A stretch of 52,541 nt of DNA from Thermogemmatispora sp042408965 (GTDB taxonomy: Bacteria > Chloroflexota > Ktedonobacteria > Ktedonobacterales > Ktedonobacteraceae). The stretch is taken from positions 1 through 52,541 of the forward strand of contig JBHOQN010000111.1 in NCBI GenBank assembly GCA_042408965.1, written 5' to 3'. The notes below the pieces were generated by a model. The model was not told the DNA's origin and searched no databases. It worked only from the letters and a program-made list of their open reading frames with translations. Of this stretch, positions 43,604 to 52,433 are shown in pieces (the stretch's first letter is position 1; the number at the start of each line of letters is the position of its first letter). Made by a program: the position numbers and the translations under genes.

Positions 43604-44902
43604 CAGCGGGCAGCGCAGCGATCCTGCGCAGCTCGCCAGCGGTTCCTCAGGAGAGAGCCAAGCCGCCGCGCCGATTCCTGCAGCGAGAAAAAGGTCGCCG
43701 TCACCTTTCCGCTGACTGAACGTATCATAGTATGATACAGTGACAACTCCCCTCGGATACATCTGGGGGCTTCTCAGGAAACGCATAGCCGACTGACTTA
43801 CGTTCACTCCTGAAGGCGGTGCCCCCGCCTTTAAAATGTTCTGAGCGGCATTCACATCACGGTCTGCTATATACCCACAGAAAGGGCAAACATGAGTACG
43901 AACGGAAAGCGATTTCTGTACCAGTTCGCCAGAGTGAAAACAGTTCTGCGTGGTATAGCGGGGGTTGACTCGTATCACTTGATGACCAGCGTTCTCAGCT
44001 TTGCCTTCAAGAATAGCGAGAAACAGTCCCCAACCGGCATCCATGATGCTTTTTGCAAGGTGATGGTTTTTCACCATGTTCAACATCTGAAGGTCCTCTA
44101 CAATGATAGACTGATAGCCTTCAGCATAGGGCTTTGCTACTTTGAAGAAGAAATCACGACGTTGACGGCTTATTTTCAAATGGGTTGTAGCAACGTTACG
44201 GGCGCCCTTACGGTGTCGGTTGCTTCCCTTCTTACGACGGGAAAGTGTTCGTTGTTTGCGTCTCAGCGTCTTTTGAGATGTGCGATAGAAGCAAGGGTTC
44301 TCAACCGTCTTCCCTTCACTATCTGTCAGGAAGGATTTCAAGCCAACATCTATCGCGATAGAGGGACGGTCACAAGGAGAATGCTCCGTCGGAGCAGGCA
44401 TTTCACAGACGATGAGGGCGTACCATTTCCCGTCTGCTCTCAGTACCAGAGATGCCGTTTTAGGAGTGCCTTCAAGTGGTCTATGAAGCTTGATCTTGAT
44501 GGACTTTCCAATCTTAGCAGGAACAATAAGATGTTTCTTATCCTCATGCACATAACAATCTTTGCCGTATTGTCTCAACTGAAGAGCATGCCATTGGGTA
44601 GCCGATTTAAAACGAGGGAAGCCAACCTTAACGCCAAGCTCTTTACAGGCCAGAAAACGTTTGAGGGCCTTACTAAGACGGTCAGCAAGGCATTGTACTG
44701 TTGTCGCAGGGACATATGCACCCCCACGCCCTTTGAAAGCGGCGGTCAAATCATACTTGCTCGGAAAGGTCTGTGTCACTTCATATTGCTGCTTAACCAC
44801 CTCAAGCATCTCATTATAGAGCTTGCGAGTTTCGATCAAGCACTGCATGAGCAAGTGAGACTGTTCTTTTGTCGGGTACAACCGATATTCAAACGTTTTC
44901 AT
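43556..44902 (-). CDS. tnpB: TnpB RNA-guided endonuclease, frame read through the element end
   Basis: 448 codons. TnpB nicks DNA at a guide-matched site. RuvC residues are present: Asp185 (SIAIDVGLKSF), Glu269 (SIIVEDLQM) and Asp349 (DRDVNAAQNIL). In the zinc finger the usual CxxC...CxxC is C321-FHS324...C339-PFC342: the second cysteine is serine, from TGT to TCT. Normal homologues end near the right-end hairpin; here the frame continues about 60 codons into flanking DNA and into the antisense of marC. The element-encoded part is roughly residues 1-387. A 7-bp inverted repeat TCTAATT/AATTAGA lies just before the ATG. Function may be reduced. Confidence 0.9.
   Translation of the reverse strand: MKTFEYRLYPTKEQSHLLMQCLIETRKLYNEMLEVVKQQYEVTQTFPSKYDLTAAFKGRGGAYVPATTVQCLADRLSKALKRFLACKELGVKVGFPRFKSATQWHALQLRQYGKDCYVHEDKKHLIVPAKIGKSIKIKLHRPLEGTPKTASLVLRADGKWYALIVCEMPAPTEHSPCDRPSIAIDVGLKSFLTDSEGKTVENPCFYRTSQKTLRRKQRTLSRRKKGSNRHRKGARNVATTHLKISRQRRDFFFKVAKPYAEGYQSIIVEDLQMLNMVKNHHLAKSIMDAGWGLFLAILEGKAENAGHQVIRVNPRYTTQNCFHSGELVQKSLSVRTHVCPFCGYIADRDVNAAQNILKAGAPPSGVNVSQSAMRFLRSPQMYPRGVVTVSYYDTFSQRKGDGDLFLAAGIGAAAWLSPEEPLASCAGSLRCPLLSDQPAGMEKGHDAI
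43722..43738. repeat. 17-bp palindrome at the tnpB right end
   Basis: GTATCAT-AGT-ATGATAC, perfect 7-bp arms, a few bases outside the putative right end of the tnpB element and in the position where the guide part of its RNA would be. Confidence 0.9.
43741..43870 (-). ncRNA. Candidate omega/reRNA of TnpB
   Basis: By family analogy the guide RNA spans the 3' end of tnpB and the right-end hairpin and uses the DNA just past the end as guide. Visible stems are GGCGG...CCGCC (43814-43828) and CCCC...GGGG (43749-43769). Extent and expression are inferred. Confidence 0.4.
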
Positions 44903-44985
44903 ACTTCTAATTGGAACAAATTAGAAAGTAAAAGTCAAGACAGCCATTCACCCTCATGCCTGAAGGCAGAGGCCCTCTGGCTGTT
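43741..44985 (-). mobile_element. Solitary IS605/IS1341-type tnpB element (no tnpA)
   Basis: The left end has a hairpin CCTCATGCC-TGAA-GGCAGAGG (44952-44972, one bulge) and the right end a CCCC...GGGG hairpin (43749-43769) followed on the minus strand by AGTTGTCA, both typical of this family. The region is visibly AT-richer than its neighbours. No Y1 transposase gene is present, so it moves, if at all, with a TnpA in trans. It sits between marC and the rhomboid gene. Ends are approximate. Confidence 0.75.
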
Positions 44986-45113
44986 TATGGTAGAATGTGG
45001 TGACCCAGAACTTCAAAGAGAAGCACAGGTGCCATTCAACTCTCGCAAGAGTGGAACCGTTATAGCTCTGATCAAGGCAGCGCTTGCGCTACGCCTGAGT
45101 GGAGGATAAGCAT

Positions 45114-46304
45114 TTGGAAGCACAGACAGATATTCAATCATACCTGGAGCGAGGAAAACAGGCGCTCGCGGAAGGGCAGCCGCGCGAGGCGGCCATCGCC
45201 TATGCACATGCAGCGCAGATCGACCCCAATAACCCGAAGGTCCATCTGGGCCTGGCGGAGGCGAATCTGGGCCTGGGGGACTATCGTGTGGTTCACATGG
45301 CCTGTCGCAAGGTGCAGGAGCTGCAGCCGAATGGAGGCCCTGAAAGCCTGATGGCCCGCGCACTGCTGGAGCTCCTGGAGCGCCGCTACGATCGGGCTCT
45401 GGCCAGCGTTGATAGCTATATCAGTCAGGACCCTGGCAACGCCTATGCCCATGCGTTGCGCGCCTACCTGCTGCGGGTTCTGGGGCAGCACTACGATGCC
45501 GGCCTGGCACGCTCCCGCGCGGCGCGCCTCTCATATGGGGGCCGCTTCGAGAACGCCTTCCCGCCTTTCGAGGAGAGCTACGGCGCTGCCTACCCCGGTG
45601 GTAGCGCGTACACGCCGCCGGCGGCGCCGCCACCTCAGAGCAGTCCGGAGCAGGTGGCTCCCTGGTCCACCCGGGGACAGATCCAGCGGCAGATTGTCCG
45701 CGGGCGCTTCGTGCTGAGCCGGTATCCACGCCTGGTGACCAACGCGCTCATCCTGATCAATATCATGGTCTTTCTGATCGAGGCCTATCTCAGCCGGAGT
45801 CTCTTCATCGATGACCAGGTGCTTCTGCAGATGGGTGGCGAACTGAGCCAGGGAGGCGACTACTGGCGCATCTTCACGGCCATGTTCGTCCACGCCAACA
45901 TCCTGCACATTGGCCTGAATATGCTCTCACTCTTCTTCATCGGAACAGCAGTTGAGGTGTTCTACAGCAAGTGGCGCTACCTGGTGATCTACCTGGCCTC
46001 GGGCATCGTCGGCGGAATTGTGACCTACTTCTTCTATCCGTTTGGCACGCTTTCGGTGGGCGCCTCAGGGGCGATCTTCGGGGTCTTCGGCGCTCTGGGA
46101 GCCTTCTACTTTATGAATCGCCGCTCACTGGGCACGTTCGGCCAGAGCGCGATCATGAACTGGCTCTTCTGGCTCGGCCTCAATCTGGTCTGGGGTTTCT
46201 CGGCCTCGAACATTGCCATTCTTGACCATGTGGGTGGTCTCGTGGCTGGCCTGATCCTGGGCGTGGTGCTGAGTCGCCCGCTGACGCGAGGGCGCACCTT
46301 CTGA
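45114..46304 (+). CDS. Rhomboid-family intramembrane serine protease with N-terminal TPR repeats
   Basis: 396 residues. TPR-like helices at about 5-130 (ERGKQALAEGQPREAAIAYAHAAQIDP, then LARALLELLERRYDRALASVDSYISQDP), a Pro-rich linker, then the rhomboid domain (about 200-390): HANILHIGLNMLSLFFIG, LSVGASGAIFGVFGA (nucleophile Ser in GASG) and DHVGGLVAGLILG (catalytic His). Start: TTG 45114 with GGAGG eight bases upstream is preferred to the GTG at 45099. It cleaves TM helices; TPRs probably bring substrates. The element insertion lies just upstream and may have separated it from its original promoter. Confidence 0.92.
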   Translation: MEAQTDIQSYLERGKQALAEGQPREAAIAYAHAAQIDPNNPKVHLGLAEANLGLGDYRVVHMACRKVQELQPNGGPESLMARALLELLERRYDRALASVDSYISQDPGNAYAHALRAYLLRVLGQHYDAGLARSRAARLSYGGRFENAFPPFEESYGAAYPGGSAYTPPAAPPPQSSPEQVAPWSTRGQIQRQIVRGRFVLSRYPRLVTNALILINIMVFLIEAYLSRSLFIDDQVLLQMGGELSQGGDYWRIFTAMFVHANILHIGLNMLSLFFIGTAVEVFYSKWRYLVIYLASGIVGGIVTYFFYPFGTLSVGASGAIFGVFGALGAFYFMNRRSLGTFGQSAIMNWLFWLGLNLVWGFSASNIAILDHVGGLVAGLILGVVLSRPLTRGRTF

Positions 46305-46609
46305 GAAGCCAGGACGGGACAGCGACCACACCCAGCACGAGAGGGGGCCGGCACAGGCGGCTGAGCGCCCTCTCTCGCTCACGGCCTCCACGGTTCTCCT
46401 GCCTCGACGGTCTGGTCAACGCATCTCGCTTGTTGGCAGGCAGAGTACACTGAATATGAGGAGCTGAGCCTGCAATCTCGCTGTGACCCGGCTGAGTCAC
46501 ATGATCCTATCCATGCCCTTTACCCCCCCGCTCAGCTCCCTTACTCTTCTCAGGAGAGCGGCCCTTCTCCACCCGGACCCGCGGCCAAGGCTTGCCGCTC
46601 CAGGCCGGG
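46305..46609. other. Convergent intergenic region
   Basis: 305 bp with no gene. GAGAGGG (46339-46345) / CCCTCTC (46368-46374) form a stem with a 22-base loop between the rhomboid and PD40 genes; no T-run, so terminator function is uncertain. Confidence 0.4.
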
Positions 46610-48109
46610 TTAGACGCGCCCGCTCCCGACAACGGCCACGGCGCGCACGTAGGTACCGGCCTGCACCAGGGTCGCCATCGCCCCGCTCTTGATATCCAGG
46701 GCAAAGAGGTTGCCGTCCGCATAGAGGGTCACAGTATGGCCGTTGAGCCAGGTTCCCAGCTCGACCAGGCCAGCAGTGGAGGTTGCCAGCAGAGCAGGGC
46801 TGGAGACACGCAGATGGCCGCTCCCATCACTGATGCGGGCCACATAGAGCGCGCTGTGGCGGCCGTAGGGTGGCTGATCATCGCTGGAAAACTCCACGTA
46901 GATCAGGCTGCGCTCATCGGGCGCAAAGAGTGGCGTGGTCACCCAGTGGTAGTCAGCAATGCTGCGCAGAGCGCTCTGCGCAGGAAGCACGACCTGCGAC
47001 GAGCCGAGGGTCGAGGGTGAGCCTACCAGCGGTGCCACGCTGAGGCTGTTGGCATAGGAGAGGGCCGCAATGTCCGCGGGTACGCTGTTGTCCGTCGGAT
47101 AGGGTACCTGGCCTTCGTTGGGAGAGTAGAGCAGGAAACGCTCTGAAGGAGAGAGCAGCAATGGCCCCTGCTCGGGGTCCTCTGGCAGAATGGGGACAGG
47201 CGTGCCCTGCGTGCTGGCGGCGGGCAGGGTGAGCGGCAGCACCCAGAGGCCATTCTGAACGGCCTCGTGGCTGCCACGGCTGTCGGTCAGCAGCAGCTCC
47301 GCGGTTGAGGCACTGTTGAGCACATCAAAGACGCGAAAGCAGGGGCAATCGGCCGTCGACTGCTGATAGACGAGCGCCGGGCTGGCCAGCGGGCCGGCAT
47401 AGATCTGAATGGTGCCCCGCCCGTTGGACGGTTCGGTGCTCCAGGCGATGAACTGGCCATCGTTGCTGAGGGCGAGCGAGGTGACCACCTCGCCGGGAGC
47501 AACGGCCGCGAGCTGCAGCGCCCTACCGCTGAAGAGATCGAGCAGCCAGAGGCCACTGCCGCTATAGAGCAACTGGCCATCAGGCGTGAGAATCGGGCGC
47601 ACAGCCTGATTATAGATATAGCCCGGCGCGTTGAGCGTGCGCGCTGCCCCGCCCAGCGGGGCAATAAGGAGATTCCCCTGCGGACTGTTGGGATTCTGGG
47701 GATTTTTCGAGTTAACTGGCTGATTTGGATTATATGGCTGCTCGTAGATTAAATAGTGGCCGGCGGGCAGGTCCAGCGCAGGGATGGCAGCGCTGGCATT
47801 CGGCTCGACAATGGGAGGGTTGGGGGTCGGCGTGGCGCTCGGATTTGGCGTTGGCGTTGGCGTGATCACGATGGGAGAGGCTACCCGTGTCTCAATGGCA
47901 CTGGCCGTCGCTGTAGCAGAGAGGGCCGCCGCCTGACGGGCCTGGGGCGTCAGACCATAGATCAGGAGGCCGCTGAACAGAGCCAGCAGCAAGCCAATCA
48001 AGATCAGCATGGACAGAAAGCCAAGTTTAGATAGATGCACATAGCGACTCTGATGCAGATCGAGCGGGCGCTGCATCTCCTCTGGTGAATCACTCACCTG
48101 GCGAGCCAA
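46610..48109 (-). CDS. Single-TM protein with WD40/PD40-like beta-propeller
   Basis: About 500 residues. One TM helix (about 30-50, LSMLILIGLLLALFSGLLIYGL) anchors it; a Thr/Pro-rich stalk (TPTPTPNPSATPTPNPP) leads to an outer domain with repeated blocks such as PILTPDGQLLYSG, ALSNDGQFIAWS, LSPSERFLLYSPN and FAPDERSLIYVEF, typical of PD40/TolB-like propellers. This layout resembles the kinase and BACON proteins and may be a sensor or a scaffold. Start: a TTG at 48109 with AAAAAGGGAACC upstream is the best guess; ATG 48076 is the alternative. The gene follows the alpha/beta hydrolase gene by 20 bp. Confidence 0.75.
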   Translation of the reverse strand: MARQVSDSPEEMQRPLDLHQSRYVHLSKLGFLSMLILIGLLLALFSGLLIYGLTPQARQAAALSATATASAIETRVASPIVITPTPTPNPSATPTPNPPIVEPNASAAIPALDLPAGHYLIYEQPYNPNQPVNSKNPQNPNSPQGNLLIAPLGGAARTLNAPGYIYNQAVRPILTPDGQLLYSGSGLWLLDLFSGRALQLAAVAPGEVVTSLALSNDGQFIAWSTEPSNGRGTIQIYAGPLASPALVYQQSTADCPCFRVFDVLNSASTAELLLTDSRGSHEAVQNGLWVLPLTLPAASTQGTPVPILPEDPEQGPLLLSPSERFLLYSPNEGQVPYPTDNSVPADIAALSYANSLSVAPLVGSPSTLGSSQVVLPAQSALRSIADYHWVTTPLFAPDERSLIYVEFSSDDQPPYGRHSALYVARISDGSGHLRVSSPALLATSTAGLVELGTWLNGHTVTLYADGNLFALDIKSGAMATLVQAGTYVRAVAVVGSGRV

Positions 48110-48129
48110 GGTTCCCTTTTTCCTCTTGC

Positions 48130-49182
48130 TTATTGCTTCAGTCTGCGAGTGGTCTGAGTATACACGAGACCAGCCCAGGATGTGAAGGCCTGTGTCGCCT
48201 GTACAGCTCGCATACTCAGGCTCCGCCACTGCTGCTGCCCGCACCGGCGGCAAAGGGTCCCCAGCCTGGCAGGTAGTGACTCATGTGGCGCCTCCGCCGC
48301 GCGCGTCCAGACGACCTCGCCGCTCTCGCGAGGCAGCGCCTTCGTGGCTTTGCGCACCTGATCGCCAATAAAGTCGGCCGTTCTGGCGAACACCTCCTGG
48401 CGATCATAATCCCTGGTGATCAGATGGTAGGACCGATGGAGCGTCAGCAGGTACTTTTCCTGGGCAGCAATACGGCGATAGATCTCACGCCCATCACGAG
48501 GCGGCACGACGTGATCGTGGCGCGAGACCATGATCAGCGTCGGGGCAGTGATCTTTGGCACCGCGGCGCGCAGATGGGGTAGGAAGTCCAGCAGATTATC
48601 GATGGCCACCAGCACACGCCACTGGGAGGAACGCTTCACCCGTCGCTGACGGTAGACGCGGCGCACATAAGGATCGTGGATATCCTCCCAGATCCAGGGC
48701 AGATGCGGCAGCACCTGCCTGGCCATGCGGACCAGTGGCAACGTCCAGGGATGGAGAGACAGGGGGGCGCACATGGCCACCACACCAGTGATGGCCTCAT
48801 GGGCGGCCACATAGAGCGTCAGCGCGCCGCCCAGCGAGTGTCCCACCAGAAAGACCTGGCCGCACTCGCGTTTGAGCGCGCGCAGCTCACCCTGGACCGC
48901 GCAGACCCAGTCCTTCCAGGTCACGTCCGAAAGGACCTGCGAGCCATCCTCGTCACCATGACCCGGCAGGAGCATATTGACCACACGCAGGCCACGCGCC
49001 CGCAGGTACTCTTCCAGTTCGAGCATGTCAAACGGCCCCCCATTGAGGCCATGGACGAGCAGGACCCCCACCTCTTCCGCCTCCCTCTCACTTCTCGCAG
49101 GCTCACCTCTCGCAGGCGATACAACTGGCGATAGGTCTGCCGATCTCTGCTCTTCAGAGCCGGCCGAAGAGAGTGTAGTCAT
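48130..49182 (-). CDS. Alpha/beta-hydrolase, esterase/monoacylglycerol-lipase-like
   Basis: 350 residues. VLLVHGLNGGPFDM supplies the oxyanion region and GHSLGGALTLY carries the nucleophile Ser116; Asp223 (SRHDHVVP) and His253 (HRSYHLITRD) complete the triad. A lid-like insert lies about 145-195. Similarity to Est30-type carboxylesterases and monoacylglycerol lipases. The chosen ATG has AAGGAGG eight bases upstream; an ATG six codons earlier overlaps that ribosome site. A roughly 75-residue basic C-terminal extension is unusual. Substrate unknown. Confidence 0.9.
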   Translation of the reverse strand: MTTLSSAGSEEQRSADLSPVVSPARGEPARSEREAEEVGVLLVHGLNGGPFDMLELEEYLRARGLRVVNMLLPGHGDEDGSQVLSDVTWKDWVCAVQGELRALKRECGQVFLVGHSLGGALTLYVAAHEAITGVVAMCAPLSLHPWTLPLVRMARQVLPHLPWIWEDIHDPYVRRVYRQRRVKRSSQWRVLVAIDNLLDFLPHLRAAVPKITAPTLIMVSRHDHVVPPRDGREIYRRIAAQEKYLLTLHRSYHLITRDYDRQEVFARTADFIGDQVRKATKALPRESGEVVWTRAAEAPHESLPARLGTLCRRCGQQQWRSLSMRAVQATQAFTSWAGLVYTQTTRRLKQ

Positions 49183-49296
49183 AGCGCTGACCTCCTTCAT
49201 TTCAGTACCTTCAAGCGGACCGACGGCCCTGCTGCCAGATAGTCATATGTTACTCCGCAGACGCCAGCGCGGTCAATGTCAGCGGGCTAGGCGCCT

Positions 49297-49325
49297 TGCC
49301 CTTTCGGCCTATCCGTGCTATAGTC
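49297..49325 (+). promoter_or_regulatory. Promoter of the cystathionine gamma-synthase/lyase gene
   Basis: TTGCCC (49297-49302), 17-bp spacer, TATAGT (49320-49325), about 80 bp before the ATG. Confidence 0.6.
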
Positions 49326-49406
49326 CGGCGGTAAGAGCATCACAGTGGGAACGAACATCCGACCAGGGCTCCTCAGAGGGCCAATGTTTCTTGTAAGGAG
49401 CGGCAC

Positions 49407-50546
49407 ATGAAATTTACGACGCGGGCTATCCACGCCGGCCAGGAGCCTGATCCCTCCACCGGGGCAATCATGCCCCCCATTTTTCAGACCTCGACCTTTG
49501 CTCAGGAAGGCCTGGGAGGCCACAAGGGATTTGAGTACTCGCGCAGCGGGAACCCGACACGCGCGGCCCTTGAGAGCTGCCTGGCCGCGCTTGAAGAAGG
49601 GGCCTACGGCCTGGCCTTTGCCTCAGGGCTGGCGGCTGAAAGCGCGGTGCTGAGCCTGCTGAGCGCAGGCGACCACCTGATCGCCTGCGACGATCTCTAC
49701 GGAGGGACCTACCGTCTTTTCGAGCGCGTCTTGCGACGTTATGAAATCACAACCGACTACCTCCCACTCGGTAGCGACGCAAGCGCCTACGCCCGGGCGA
49801 TCGGCCCCAGGACGCGCCTGATCTGGCTGGAGACCCCAACCAATCCCCTGCTCAGGCTGGTCGATATCCAGGCCATCGCCGAGGTCGCTCACGCCCACGG
49901 CCTGCTGCTGGTCGTTGACAACACCTTCGCCACGCCTTATCTGCAGCAGCCCCTCAAGCTGGGAGCCGACATCGTGGTCCACAGCACCACGAAATACCTG
50001 AATGGGCACAGCGACGTCATCGGTGGGGCGGTGATCACCAGCAATGCAGAGGCCTACGAGGCCATCAAATTCTATCAGAATGCCGCCGGCGGTGTCCCTT
50101 CGCCTTTCGATTGCTGGCTGACCCTGCGCGGCATCAAGACCCTGGCGGTGCGTATGCGCCAGCATCAGGAGAACGCGCTCGGCGTCGCCAGGTTTCTGGG
50201 CGAACACCCACGCGCCGAGCAGGTCTACTATCCCGGCCTCACCACTCATCCCGACCATGAGCTGGCTCGCCGCCAGATGCAAGGCTTCGGCGGCATGGTC
50301 TCCTTCCAGCTCAGGGGCACGCTTGCCGACGTTGAGCGCGTGGTCCGGCGCCTCAAGGTCTTCACGCTCGCCGAGAGCCTGGGCGGCATTGAATCGCTGG
50401 TCTGCCATCCCGCCAGCATGACGCACGGCTCCATCCCCCGCGAGGTGCGCGAACCACGTGGCATCACGGACACCTTGCTGCGCCTCTCCGTGGGAATCGA
50501 AGACCTGGAGGATCTGCTGGCCGATCTGGAACAGGCCCTGGCCTGA
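49407..50546 (+). CDS. Cystathionine gamma-synthase/gamma-lyase family PLP enzyme
   Basis: 379 residues. PLP binds Lys196 in VVHSTTKYLNGHSD; Asp171 (VDNTFATP) contacts the ring nitrogen; FEYSRSGNPTR and ALASGLAAESA-like segment (AFASGLAAESA) are usual. It either joins O-acyl-homoserine and cysteine to cystathionine or cleaves cystathionine; the two cannot be separated by eye, though SLGGIESLVCHPASMTHGSIP fits the MetB/CGL group. AAGGAG seven bases before the ATG. It stands alone between a divergent hydrolase and the L,D-transpeptidase gene. Confidence 0.93.
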   Translation: MKFTTRAIHAGQEPDPSTGAIMPPIFQTSTFAQEGLGGHKGFEYSRSGNPTRAALESCLAALEEGAYGLAFASGLAAESAVLSLLSAGDHLIACDDLYGGTYRLFERVLRRYEITTDYLPLGSDASAYARAIGPRTRLIWLETPTNPLLRLVDIQAIAEVAHAHGLLLVVDNTFATPYLQQPLKLGADIVVHSTTKYLNGHSDVIGGAVITSNAEAYEAIKFYQNAAGGVPSPFDCWLTLRGIKTLAVRMRQHQENALGVARFLGEHPRAEQVYYPGLTTHPDHELARRQMQGFGGMVSFQLRGTLADVERVVRRLKVFTLAESLGGIESLVCHPASMTHGSIPREVREPRGITDTLLRLSVGIEDLEDLLADLEQALA

Positions 50547-50744
50547 GCGAGCTGCAGCACGTGCAGACAGGGCAGCGCGCCTTCCCCAGATGGGGAGTGG
50601 TCGCCTGCCCCGACCCCCTGTTACTTTTTGGGCTTGCGAACCATCTCTCACTTCAGAAGAGTTATTATTCATGGGTAAGCAATTCTATATATATCTTTCT
50701 ATGCTCTGTTCATCACCGCAGAAAGGCAGGAGGCTTGCTCTGGA

Positions 50745-52433
50745 ATGAAACCAGCACGAAGGAATGCACAGCAGCCTTTTTCTAAAAGCTCACTGGCACT
50801 CTGTTTTCTCATGGTGATAATGTTTCTGCTCAGCGCATGTAATGGAAATGTTCCGCAACAGCAAACGGCGAATAAAAACAAGGCGGCCCTGGACAACCTG
50901 ATCGCCCGCGCGCGCAGCATCGGCGTTCCCGCAAGCATGCTGCAACCCATCGAGGACCAGGAGGCCCAGCTTACGGCCACCAGTGCGCCGATCACCCTTT
51001 TCGACGACCAGCCGCTGACCCAGTACTACACCAATCTGGCCCAGCGCTATCAAGAGCTGGCCACCCAGGTCGCGGGCCTGATTCCTCAGGCAACGCAGCA
51101 GTTCGACTACCAGGCCTCACAGGCTCTGCAGAGCTACGCCAACATTCTCTCCGAGCGGCAGGCAGAAGGTTTCAGTGAAGCCCAGCCCTTCGTCAGCCGT
51201 CTGGCCAACCTGCAGAATGCCCTGGCCCGCTCCCAGTACCCGCGGGAGTACCTGCAGATCAGCAGCCAGGCTCGCAACGATACCCAGGCCCTGGATCTGA
51301 TGGGCACGGCCTTCTATCTGCTGCAGACCTTCCAGCAGGAGATCACTCAACTGAAAAGCGCCCGCGTCGAAACAGGCGGCCTCAAGCAACTGGCCAGCAA
51401 CGATCAACAGGCCCTGCAGATCGCGCGCACACCGCAGGATTTCCAGCAATTGATCAACACGCTCAACGCCCAGCTTCAGCAGTCGCTGGCGATCTCCACC
51501 CAGGCCATCCCTTATGTCGGCTCTGCCAAGCTGCGGCAGTTCAGTGACTACATCAACCAGGCCCGCCAGTACGGCCAGGACGTCAGCAGCTTTCAGAAGC
51601 GCCTCAGCGCCGATCAGCAGGCCCTCAACCAGGCCCAGACCATTGGCGACTACCTGCACGTCTCAGCCCAGATCGATAGCGACATCGCCTCTATCCAGTT
51701 CACCTTCTACCAGGGCAAGGCCAGCTACCTGCTCAAACAGTTTCATGCTGAGGTGAACGCCTGGGGGGCCGCACACAAGTATCACGGCTATGAGCTGGAT
51801 TTCGAGTACATGGAGCAGGGCATCGGCTCGGACGCAGACTACCTGGTGCAGACAGCGCAGACGACCGACGACTATAAGACGGCGATCGACTTCATCAATC
51901 GCAGCATGACGCTGCTGCAGTCGATGGAAGCCGATTATAACGATAAGACACCGTACGATCAGCCACACACGACCGATCTACAACTGATGCAGCGCTATGG
52001 CTTTATGCAGGGCGAGGTGATGGTCGTTTCGCTGGTGGAGCAGGTGCTGCGTCTCTACAACAATGGGAAACTGGTACGTGCCTTCTACGTGACCACCGGC
52101 CAGTATCTCAAGCCCTCGCCGCCAGGCATCTACCACATCTTCCTGCGCGAGTCACCAACGACATTCAAGTCAAGCGAGCCGAAAGGCTCGGCCTTCTGGT
52201 ACCCGGACACAAAGATCAACTATGCGATGGCCTACCGCGATGGCGGCTACTTTATCCACGATAGCTGGTGGCGCGCTGACTACGGTCCCGGTACCGAGTT
52301 CCCTCACTACGACAGTGGCGGCGACGAGGCCTTCGCTGGCAACGGCAGCCACGGCTGCGTGAACATGCAGGAGCAGCAGGCCGGCTGGCTCTACCAGAAC
52401 ACAGCCTACGGCACCCCGCTGATCCTCTATTAG
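50745..52433 (+). CDS. L,D-transpeptidase (YkuD) lipoprotein with long helical N-terminal region
   Basis: 562 residues. Lipobox LLSAC with Cys32 anchors it on the outer side. Residues about 40-400 are Gln/Ala-rich and look like a long helical repeat region. The YkuD domain (about 410-562) has VSLVEQVLRLYNNGKLVRAFYVTTG, GIYHIFLRE, GYFIHDSWW and the catalytic GNGSHGCVNM with Cys538. It could crosslink peptidoglycan or attach proteins, but Chloroflexota walls vary, so the target is open. The AT-rich 200-bp leader (50547-50744) has TATATATA near 50690 but no good -35 box. Confidence 0.9.
   Translation: MKPARRNAQQPFSKSSLALCFLMVIMFLLSACNGNVPQQQTANKNKAALDNLIARARSIGVPASMLQPIEDQEAQLTATSAPITLFDDQPLTQYYTNLAQRYQELATQVAGLIPQATQQFDYQASQALQSYANILSERQAEGFSEAQPFVSRLANLQNALARSQYPREYLQISSQARNDTQALDLMGTAFYLLQTFQQEITQLKSARVETGGLKQLASNDQQALQIARTPQDFQQLINTLNAQLQQSLAISTQAIPYVGSAKLRQFSDYINQARQYGQDVSSFQKRLSADQQALNQAQTIGDYLHVSAQIDSDIASIQFTFYQGKASYLLKQFHAEVNAWGAAHKYHGYELDFEYMEQGIGSDADYLVQTAQTTDDYKTAIDFINRSMTLLQSMEADYNDKTPYDQPHTTDLQLMQRYGFMQGEVMVVSLVEQVLRLYNNGKLVRAFYVTTGQYLKPSPPGIYHIFLRESPTTFKSSEPKGSAFWYPDTKINYAMAYRDGGYFIHDSWWRADYGPGTEFPHYDSGGDEAFAGNGSHGCVNMQEQQAGWLYQNTAYGTPLILY

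Noticed and set aside
43892..45109. A 405-codon rightward open frame across the tnpB element
   Set aside because: It is exactly antisense to a clear TnpB with RuvC and zinc-finger motifs, and its own protein has no recognisable features.
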